Below, piece by piece: positions 48,601-60,600 of a stretch of 64,000 bases of DNA. Both the position numbers and the translations under genes were made by a program. This DNA comes from Odontocerum albicorne (lineage: Eukaryota; Arthropoda; Insecta; Trichoptera; Odontoceridae), in the NCBI GenBank assembly GCA_949825065.1, contig OX463844.1, positions 27,003,056 to 27,067,055 of the forward strand, read 5' to 3'. The notes under the pieces are model-generated. The model saw nothing but the letters and a program-made list of their open reading frames with translations, was not told the DNA's origin and did not search any database. Every line of letters begins with the position of its first letter. Within the stretch, counting starts at the first letter, position 1.

Positions 48601-51600
48601 TTATTACGTGTGAACTATAATTTATAGGACAGCCTTGTTTTTAACTTCAAAAGTAAAAAAATTCAGTGAAATGAATGAAGGGACTGTGTACATCAAGTGT
48701 GTTATGTCATATTACAGATTGATTATATCGATCTCCATAGATAAAAAAATTATGCGCATCACCAGCTTTTCTAGCGCCTACAATACAACACTACAAACAC
48801 ATTGTGTGTTGTATCTTTATTTATTAAAACTGACAATGTTCAACTAGTATATCTCTACCCCAGAAGCAATGTTCCCTATAATTTGTATACTTTTTTTTAT
48901 TTTAACTGCAAGATAATTTACTTGACAAAATTTCACATTTTCAAAAAATCTGAGTTATTCATTATTTGTCAAAATAAAATACATAATAGTAGATAGGTAC
49001 CTATTTTGTAGCATTAAAACAAATTTGTCTCCAGGGAACAGATATATAAAAATAAGCCTTTTAACCCTTCCCTTACGGTGATAAAAATAATACGAGTGCT
49101 CCGGTGTTGGGTAGTGAGTACGCAATCAAAAATTAGCGATTTTAAATCGGAAAAATAAGAACATTCATAGATAATCCCCTTAATTAATTATAATTGAAGT
49201 TAAAAATTATAATAATTGAGATTTATTTGCTGAAAACATTAAAAAACCATCTGAAAACATTAAAAAATGCTCACGGAACGGGCGTACGTCTAACCTATTT
49301 GCAAGCTTAGAAGCTACTAGTGGCGCGGAACGCAGTCGCATACCCCGGCGCTTACGCCTTTCCTTACGACGTTGAGACAGTTCAGCTCCTCGCAATTCAG
49401 TCTAGTATGCAAGAGTGAGATACGAATATAGTGTCGCGCTTCCCGTATACTATTCACCTATCGTCAAGACGAGGCACTCGCAGCGTTTAAATGCGAATTT
49501 GTTTTCGATCTTTACAAAAAACCTCGATGTAGTCGATAAATTCTGATTATTATTAATATTATTTTTTTAATCAATGCGTAAATATATTATGGAGGAATAC
49601 CTAAAATCTTAACCTTGTATTTATTATATTTATAGAGATATTGATGGTTATTAGAAGCAACGTGTAGAAGATACCCAACACAGGGAAGGAAAGGTTAATA
49701 CCTCCATATGCTTTACTTCAATTTGACACACCTTTCATATAACATAATAATATTGAAATTGAAAATATATTGATGCTGTTTTTATCAGAAAAGTAATAAC
49801 GTACTTGAACATAGAGGGTGATTCAGGTTTAACATCAGGATCAGCTAAGAATCTCTCCTGCTTAAGAGAATATGTTGTGTCATTAATCTTTTTATCAGAA
49901 AAGTAATAACGTACTTGAACATAGAGGGTGATTCAGGTTTAACATCAGGATCAGCTAAGAATCTCTCCTGCTTAAGAGAATATGTTGTGTCATTAATCTT
50001 TTTATCAGAAAAGTAATAACGTACTTGAACATAGAGGGTGATTCAGGTTTAACATCAGGATCAGCTAAGAATCTCTCCTGCTTAAGAGAATATGTTGTGT
50101 CATTAATCTTTTTATCAGAAAAGTAATAACGTACTTGAACATAGAGGGTGATTCAGGTTTAACATCAGGATCAGCTAAGAATCTCTCCTGCTTAAGAGAA
50201 TATGTTGTGTCATTAATCTTTTTAACAGTCACCAGTGGCAGCCCCATCTGACGAGTCCACGTATCCATTATATGTCTGAAAATGTTTGCTTTACAATAAA
50301 TAAATAGCCCTTTCCATTTTATTGATCATAAAAAAAGCTTTATTTTTCAATACAAGTAATATTTTTTAACACATTGACTGCTTGATCATTTTTAAAATCA
50401 TGGTGGTGCTAAAAAAATTTGAGCATATATAAGATTCTTAAAAAATAGTAAAAAGGTGCGAGCAGATATAGTTCATTGTCATATATACTAACAAATGCTA
50501 TCAATACCATTAGGCCACTCTGTTCTCACTTGTTCTTGAATCTAATCAAAGAAATTTGGAATAATAAAACAGTGATGGACGTTTTGAGACCCATCAAAAG
50601 TGTACATGAATTGTATTAAATGTAATAATAAAAATTAAAAACATTGTGTACTATTTCTGATACCTGGTTTACAGAGAAAATCAGAAGGAAGAAAATTTTA
50701 AAACAACAAAAAAAATGTAAAATAACCACAAACAAATCATTTTTAAATAAACCCTTAATAAAAAAAAATATAACTTTTATTATCTTCACTCCCATATTCT
50801 GTTCAGGGAACATAATTTTTTTAATTCACATAATTTATAAATGTCTTAATTCTTTTCAGCAGATCACATGAGTCAATGTCAGCTTCTTCTAGCTATTGTT
50901 TCACTCTCTTGTTTTCTGTTCTTCAATTTATACATTTGTCTGCTAATGCATCATAAAATTTATTTAAAAAAAAAACACTGTTTAATGCTACAATTTGTAG
51001 AATATAAAAAAATATTTCTTTTTGATATAATTTCATAATTTAAAATGGAGTAACAGTTTGAATGCCTCAACAATAATGAAACATAATACTTTATTAGACA
51101 CTTTCAAATTCAAACATTCAATTCAATCAATATGAAATTGGTTATATGTAAGTCCGTGTGTAAAAATAGGTGTTGTAATAGTTACGGTTTAATGATAAAG
51201 ATTAGCAATACATTATTCATGTTTAAAATTTTGATAAACAGAATGATACATAATTCTCGTCATTTGTACGTCGGTTGGCAAGGAATTTTATATTCAAGAC
51301 ATGTTCGAGAATATCTTTATTTTTCTAATATTAGTTGATAGTTGTCCCTTCTTGATATGATTATGTTAGTAAAATCTTTTTGTCAGGGAACAAGCTTCAC
51401 TATCTAGATAGGTTCCAGCACTCCATGTCTACCAATGTTAGACCGAAATTATGAATTTTCCTGGTTTATGGTGTAGGATAGGTGTCCGATTTAACGAGTA
51501 TAAAACAGCATAGCTTTTGACAACATAAAAGGTAGTTAATGTTATGGTAAACTTACGTTAAGTTCAATTCCGTATTTGTATCTTCAAATGGTTTGGCAAG

Positions 51601-54600
51601 AATATCCAGAAAATTTTGTGTTATTGTATTATTATATTTATATTTTTCTAGATAAGTTTTCACCCCTTTTCTAAACTCCTCTTCCCCAACCATATTTTCG
51701 AGCATTCTCAAAACAGCAGCACCCTGAAAAATATTTATATCCAAAAATTACAATACTTTTTAGTGTATACATAGTGGCATATGGGTATATTAAACCTGCA
51801 TTTTACAGGAGGATAAAAATCAGACAATTTTCATTTACTCATTTGAATAAAACCTTTCAATTAATCCAAATTGGTGATGCATAAATATTAATGAGCATGG
51901 CCGGGAGACAACATTGTCTTCAGTGAATTTTAGAATCGTTTAAGTAGGCATGGAACAAATAGTTAGTATTGCTACTGTATGTGAAGACGCAACCACACTC
52001 GCACACGTCTAATGTGCGAGTATTATTGCCAGATAAACTCTTTAAACATCAATAATGAATTACAATTTTCCCATCCACCAACTCATTGCTACTGGCAATA
52101 CTACATTTGATGTTAAGGTAGAATACTCCATTTACGCAAGTACTTAGTTCCAAAAAAAAACATTTTTACAGCACCATTTTCTATTATTCCTGCTTCTCAG
52201 TTTACCGTATTTCTTTTAAAATCTGCTCCTTTTGATTTAGTGTTTACCCTTTATTTCATGTTTACCTCGGCGTCCTATCTTATATTCATACTGTATTCAT
52301 ACACTTGTATATTCATTTAGTTATTCTTTCCTCTTTCATTTTCTCCATATCCAATGTTGTTTACTAACAATATACATTTAAGTCATGCATTCATTTTTAT
52401 GTTTCCATTTTTTCTTCTTTCATACATTGAAATTCTAAATTTTATCTTGGGGATATGGGTTTCATTCTGAACGGCACTAAAAAAAGAGTTTAAGTATGGT
52501 TTTTCAATAAGGTTTGTTACTTTTCTATGTGTGATAGTATTACAAACAAATGCGAGCCACTTGCGTACTACAATGGAATAATGGCCCAATGGGTCAATCA
52601 GAGGGACCAAAGACAATGTGGTCTCTTAATGCTGTCTCCCAGCCACGTACTTCATCATGTCCGCATCACCAATGTGAAAGAGTGCCATAAGAATTAATGA
52701 AAAAGTTGAGGTTATTAATATTTTAATAATTCTGATATGTTAAAACTATTCATGCTATCTAAGGAGAATAATAACTCATTGCGAGTTTTGAATCAGATTC
52801 CTTCTGCACAATAGGACTATTGACTATTTTAAGACCAAATTACCTTGAGATTTTACGCAAATGTGGTTGTATTTTACTTTATGTGAAAAGATCATTTTAA
52901 AGAATAAAATTCTTTCCATCAATATAAACTACATCTATTTTTCAATACTAGGAAAAATTCTCATATCGTTTGTATAAAAAAATCCTTTATATATTCTCTA
53001 ACTACAACAGTCTGTAACTAATACAGGTTGAAGTGAGGAAACACAATGATCCCTCCATTTACGCAAATCTACTTTAATTTGGTTTATTCTGTTTGAAAAT
53101 TTACATGCAATAAGCAAATTGTATGAGAGATGCGAGGAGAAAGATCTGAAAATGAATGTTGCAGAATCTACAATACATAAATGGTGATAGAAGTGTGAAA
53201 GGAAAAGTAAATGTAATATATGGATGAGTGACGAAAGATAAGAGTAAACTGAAAAAATCTGATATTAAGGTAGTATTGAGAGTTACGAGGGATATTGAAC
53301 AGTATGTAGTGATAAGAAACAAAGTCAATGGGGCACTGAAACATATATATTACCAGATGGTAGTGAAAGGTGATATGGGAGTGAAATGTGGAAATGGAAT
53401 AAGACTGAAAAGAACCGAATAAATACTGTAGAAATGCGTGCATTTAGAAGAATACATAGGGTGACTATGTATGAAAGAATGCGGAATGAAGTGATAAAGG
53501 ATGAGGGTGAACTTAAAACTGATGTGTTGAGCAAGATGAAAAAAAAGACTCTGAGATGGTTTGGGTATATGGAATGAATGAATGAAGAAAGACTAACTAA
53601 ACAAATATGCAGTGTAAATGTGAGTGGAAGGCGTAGAGGAAGATCAAAGAAAATATGATTGGATCAAGTGAACAATATTTTAAAAGAAGGAAATGTTTTA
53701 CTCTCATTCACATTTAAAGTACGCACGCACCGAAAAATTAAGTGGAATATCACACAATTTGACGATGACGATTTAAAGTAATAAAATAAAAATAAAAAAA
53801 CTTAATGTTTCTGAACATATTGTATGCATAAAGTAAGTAACATTCAGTGTAACCGTTATCTGGAAGTTATGTCTGGAAGACCCACATAGACAAAAGAAGA
53901 GCATTTTGCTGCAAAACAAAGAAAGACAGAACAACAACGGCTATGATGACAAACTATAAATGCTGAACAAAGACAATCTCTTAATGAAGATCATAGATCA
54001 CAGATCTTCAATTTAGATCGGCTAAACCAAAATAAGAGACACCAGCAGGTTAAAAAAAATATTATTTATATAATAACACTAGTTAACAAGGTTTTTGTCA
54101 CAGGGGTGAAAACGGTAATTTAGGTCAATTTTTGTGTGCTGATAACGAATATGAAATTGAAAATGTTCCATCATGTACCTTTTAAGAGAAAAACTTGAAA
54201 TTACTTAAAATAAGAATAACAATTTACAAATGAAATCGTTGCCTTATTGCTCGGACTTCAGGGTGGGTTCACAAAATACGTTGTTTTCTCTGTTTATGGG
54301 ACAGTAGAGCGACTGAAAAACACTACACAATGAAAGACTGGCCTCCCAGAGAAAACTACGTCCCAGGAGAACATAATATTAAGTATGCTCCTTTAGTGAA
54401 ACCAGAAAAAGTTTTGCTTCCCTTACATATCAAGCTTGTTTAATGAAGAATTTCGTTAAAGCTATGGATAAAAGTGGAGAAGGTTTTGCATATGTAAGGA
54501 ATCAGTTTCCAAAACTCAATGATGCTTAAGTGAAAGAAGGAATTTTTGTTGGCCCCCAAATCAGAAAACTTTGAAAGATGGAAAGTTTGAAAAAAAATTA

Positions 54601-57600
54601 AGTGTTGAAGAAATAGAAGCTTGGAAAAAGCCTTTGGAAGAGTTGTTAGTGGTTTCCTAGGTAATAATAAAGCTGACAATTACGAACAGCTTATACAGGA
54701 ACTCTTACATAGTTACCAGAAGCTAGGATGTCGAATGTCACTGAAAATACACTTCCTGCATTCTCATCTGGACTTTTTCTCAGAGAACTTAGGAGCTGTA
54801 CGTGATGAACAAGGGGAAATATTCCATCAGGATAGTCACAGAATGGAATAACGATATGAAGTTAAGTGGAATCCTAATATGATGGGGCACTACTGTTGGT
54901 TTTTGTTCAGAGAAGATGATGCAAAGTACAAGAGGAAAAAATAGCGATAAGTATTTCATATTTTAACAAAAAAATGTTGCTAGTAATCTGTATATGGCTA
55001 TTTACTGTAATGTAGGGGCTCCTAATTATCTAATTTGAGTTTTCATTCAATTTAATATACAATCTCTAAAAAAATAGTTGATTCGATCAAATTTATAAAA
55101 AAGCTATTTTTTAACAAAAAATGGTAAGTATACTCATACAAGGTCAAGTATTCTTAGTCATTATTTTTTATTCTGCTTTTTTATTTTCCTATGTAACAAC
55201 ATTGTATTCTGTGTCTAAATTTAGTATTTCAGGAATTTATTTATTTTCATTGTTCTAATTACGGCTTTTGAAATGCGCAAAAACGTATTTATTTTATGAA
55301 CACACTCAATGTTATGTATTACAAACTTTTCGCTGCGATTAAATTTGTTAACTAGTGTAATTGGTAATATGCAGCAATGGCAAAGCAGACACGGCACAGT
55401 CAGAATGGGGCATGAGGGGATAGAATGTAAGTAAATGTAACAATTAACAAATATTCAGTAATTATTTTCGCACATCCTTGGATGGGCTCTTTAGCTAGTA
55501 TATTATAATTGCACTAGTTAACAAATTTTAACTTTTTGTCTGTAACAGAGATTAAATTAGCTGATTCTTATTTAATCGACTCTTCTGATTACGAAAATCG
55601 CAGTGAAAAGTTTGTAACACGTAACATTTTTGTGTAACAGAAGGGGGGAGTGCTTTAATAAAATAAGTACGATTTTGCGCATTTCAAAAGTCTTAATTAC
55701 AATGAAAATAAATAAATTCCTGAAATACTAAATTTAGACACAGAATACAATGTCGTTACATAGGAAAATAAAAAAGGGAGAATAAAAATCATTACTATAA
55801 GAAAAATTTACCTTATACACTATTTTTTTGTTAAAAATAAAAACTCAAATTAGATAATTTAGAAGCCCCTACATTACAGTAAACAGCCATAAACAGATTA
55901 CTAGCACCATTTTTTTTCTTAAAATATGAAATACTTACAGCTATTTTTTCCTCTTGTACTTTGTGTCACCTTCTCTAAAAAAAAACCAACAGTAGTCCCC
56001 CATCATATTAGAATCCCACCTTCCTTGATATCGTTGTTCCATTCTGTGAATATCCTGATGGAATTTTTCCCCTTATTTATCACTTAGAGCTCCCAAGTTC
56101 TCTGAGGAATGCAGGAAGTGTATTTTCAGTGACATTCGACATCCTAGCTTCTGGTAACTGCAAGAGTTCTTGTACAAGCTGTTCGTAATTGTCAGCTTTA
56201 TTATAACCTAGGAAACCACAACTCTTCCAAAGGCTTTCCAAGCTTCTAGTTCTTCAGCACTTAATTTTTTTTCGAACTTTTCATCTTTCGAAAGTTTTAG
56301 TTTCAGTCAAAAACTAATTTTAGGTTTTTCTGTGAAAAGGTACATGATGGAACATTTTCAATTTCATATACATTATCAACACACAAAAATTGACCTAAAA
56401 TGACCGTTTTCACCCTTGTTACAAAAACCTTGTTAACTAGTGTTATTTAACACATGCTGTAATCAAATCACTAACTATTTAGCAGGTAACATTTCTGAAT
56501 TTACAACTACTCACCCGCTCTTGCAAGGGCAGTGGTAACTCATTCCAGCATTTACTGGCTGAGTATGAGAAGGATCCCTCAAATAATGTTAGATTATGGT
56601 TTGGGATGATTAAGAGTTTTTCTGCTTCTAGTTTCATAACCATGAAAATCTATAGCCCAATTCAGGTTTTCGAAGAGATACGGTAGCATTTTTCTCTTGA
56701 TAATTTTATGCATGAGTGCACTTAAGTGTAGAAACCGTATCTGTTTCATATCAATAATTATAAAAGCTCTCAAAAAAAAGGAAATATGCCCTCTGAAAGG
56801 AATGTTGAAACAATACCTACAACAAGTATTTTGTAATCTTTGTAACTTTTTTCCGTTTTCTTTAAAAAGCACAGTCCATAGATGCAATCACCATACTCGA
56901 CCAGTAGCGGCTGGCTCATTAGTGCTTTCGTGCGCCGAACTACTAAATTTATATAACAATAAACACCTAAAGAAGTATAGCGAAAATGTATATTATCATA
57001 ACAATATTTATGAAAAATAAATATATTTGTCGACATGGCTCACTACAATATGCAACTCGATTTATTAGAGCTCATTTTTTATATACATGTGTTTTGCATC
57101 TGGACGCAATCTGCGAGCATATAGGAGAACTCACTCTTTGTGCGCATTTGAGTCCGTCTTTTTTTGATAATTTGCTTGAAATTAGAAGAGAACAGAAAAT
57201 CTTGAGACAGCTATATTTGAATAGGAATTTCTAGGAATTCTTAGTAATTTTAGTGCGTGCATGTAACAACTTCGGTAAATATTCGAGTGATCTCGGAAAC
57301 ACCCGAATGACGCGATATGACAATATGCTGTGATAATAATACATCAATTTAAAGTTTTTTTTTAAGCATGACCACCGCATAGAAGGGATGATTTGTTCCT
57401 AGCGTTTAAACTGGGGCGTCTTTTTAGTACACATATCTTTGTGAGTATGTCTCCAAATTAACAAATGCTTTTGCTTAATTAGGTACTGACTTTCTTCCTT
57501 TATTGTTTTGTTTAGTAACTTGTAAGAAATTCCGTTCTCGATTTCTATGATATTTTGGGAGTTTCATCTCGTGGCTAAACGCTTCTCTACCTATCTATAT

Positions 57601-60600
57601 AATATTACGAGCCATTTGCAAGATAAACATAGCTATTTGGATTATTTATTGTGTTTGTTTGCGTAAATTTTTCCATAAAATTCTGCCACATTGTGTGATA
57701 TTTTATTCAAACAATTGCAATTTAAGAATTTAGATCCCATTTTAATTCGTAACAACTCGTATCAGTGAGTTTGAAAAATGTATTCAAAATGTGCATAACT
57801 CCACGGACAATTTTCTTGAACCACCGACTAAACCAATAAAAACCTCCAAGTCAAGGTATTTGTAAAGAAGTCTGCGATACAATTTTGTGTCAAATGAAAC
57901 ATTGTTTTGCATTCAGCAATCACCTAATAATTTACCGAATATAGGTCAAAATTTCTCAAACATGATTTTATTTTGACGGTAAAAACATACGATTTTTTAA
58001 ATAAAGTTCAATTAAAAGGTGAACTCAGTGCAATTTATGCTCGCGATGATTTTGCCAATGCTGATGGTGCTTTGTCTATTTTACAACTTTTTTATAATAC
58101 TGGTTTACTAGAAGATTTTTCTCAGACTGTAAAGTTACTTAAACTCGTATGCACTATTCCAATGACTTCTGTTGAGAGTGAAAGGTGTTTATCTACGTTA
58201 AAAAGGATAAAATCATTTTTGAGAAATACAATGAGCCAGGACAGACTGAACGCTTTATCAATATTAAGCATCGTAAAAAGAGCTAATTCAGTCTATACCT
58301 GATTTCAACAAAAGGGTCATTCAGGTCTTTGTTAAACAAAAAGAGTGGAGAATAGAATTTTTTTATAAATAGGCATGAAATATGTTATGTATTTTTTTTA
58401 ATATTATTTGGTATTTGGGTACCTATTCTGGTGAACCCCCAATTATTTTGTCCACCGGCCGCCACTGTACTCGACTATTGGGATAATGAGCTCGTCGGTT
58501 ATTCTACGTCTAGCTTCAATTGACAGGTTTTGACGGATGTGATAAATATTTTTAAGCCGTGAAAAAGCCCATTGTAATTTAGTTTTAACGTGAGCCTCGA
58601 ATTTTAAATCACATTCTATATACACACCTTAATTGTGCACCACACTCTCTGTAGGTATGATCGCGTTACCAATCTTTATTTTCAAAGGTTCCTTCAACTT
58701 TTCGACTTGTCTTGTACCCGTAACAATCATATATCATTTATGAATAAATTACATTGTTAAGAGAAAAAAAATGGGTTTATGTTTATAAATAAACAAGGGT
58801 CCAAAAGTGACCCTCTCAAGAATCCGCCAGTTTTTCTGGTAACTACGGATTGGACAGATCAATTTGCAACATACTCATACCTTGTTATAAGAGATGGAGT
58901 CAAATATGGCAGTAATTTCATCAGGAGTTTCCACTTTAACAACAATTGGATGAGATGCGAGTGTTGCATCCAAATCCATGACACTGTGTGTATTGGCACT
59001 GTTGAATTGTTCCAGCTGCAAATTAAACAAAACCTAATTAGTAAGATGATTCGATGAGTTGTTGCCTCGGTAGTGGTAGTATGTTTACGTGTGATGGGCG
59101 ATTTGTGACAGGAAGAGTTGTGACAGGAAGCAAGGTAAATGAAACACAACCTAGTATACAAAAGTAGCAAAAATGACAATACGTAAGTGTGTTAGTGCCA
59201 ACCTTAATGTTTGAAAGTGAAGCTTGGACTTGGCAGTAGGATTAAAGATTAATGCTGTGAAAATTCATGTATCAAGAAAAAATTTTAATGCTATATCATT
59301 TGTCTTTTTATTATTATTATTATTAAAAAAGAAGACCGAGGAAAACAAATGGATCAGTTGGACCAGAAAGTGAGAAGTATGAAAAATAGAAGATTATGCA
59401 TGACGAGATGTATGACTGTGAAAGAGGCGAAATTTGTGTGTTTGGATGGACAGTAAAGTATGGAGATCTGTTCTCTCTATACTTCTCTAGTGAGATGTAT
59501 GGTCCCATGGTAACGCACTTGACTTCTATACGGAAGGTCACTAATTTGAGCCCCACGCTGTAATACTGACGACGAACGACACAAGCATTTTTTTCTACCT
59601 AGTATTTGGGGCATAAGGATACCTATGACTTCAGTCATATCTAATCTTTCAAAACAAGGAAAAAAAGCATGCCTCTATGCTCCAATCTTCTCACTTCAGT
59701 GTACCAAAGGATCCAGTACAATGGTGTGGCTGGTGAGCAACAGCCCACTCACATAAGGAAGAGAAAAGAAAAAAAAACTCAACGGCACAGCTTTGCTTTC
59801 CAACTAAATTGACTTTAGAATGACGAGGGGGTTCTCAACTATGAAGCCCAACGACAACTTCTCTACAAGGAAAGATAATAGAATCCAAACTTGGCAGTAC
59901 ACCCATCAGAGTAAAGAACACTCACCCGTCAACACTCTTAATGGGCAGAAAATAGGGTTTTGAGCAGAAATTTCGCCCAGATTATAAGCACAACCATGAG
60001 GTAAAATGCAAAACAATGTAGAAGAATGGACATAACACTTGTTAAAACATAGTTTTTACTATGCAATAATTACATTATACATAGCATTCTCCAACGACCG
60101 ACTTGTGACATAGTTAGTAAGACAGTTGGCTTCCAATCTGAGGGTTGCGGGTTCGAATCCCATTGGAACCCTTATTTTATAAATGGTCTAGTCTGGTTTT
60201 CATACAGGCTTATAAAACATGTTTCTGGTTGATTGGAAGAGACTGCCACATAACTATAAACCCACCAGGTGTAACATCGAAAGTGTAATAGAATACAACA
60301 TACAGAATATATTATGACCCCACAAGAAAAGAAATATAAATCAAAATCAGCATCGTTGAAAACCTAGCATATTTATTATATTGTATTACACTTTCATTGT
60401 GTACAATACAACCTGGCAGACGTATTGCCATGTGGAAATCTCTTTCAACCACCCATAAAGATGTTCAAGATGCCTTAAGTGAAAACCAAACAGGAATCAT
60501 TTTTTAAAAAAAATTAATACCAACAGTGATTGAACCCGCAACTCTCAGGTTGGAAGACAAACGTCTTACCAACTAAGACATGAAGGTCATCTAAATGTCT

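Noticed and set aside
60098..60180. Possible tRNA gene (box A and box B spacing, ggttcgaatc)
   Set aside because: No pairing acceptor stem and no terminator; the same segment heads a repeated 205-bp unit at several sites, so it is a SINE head.
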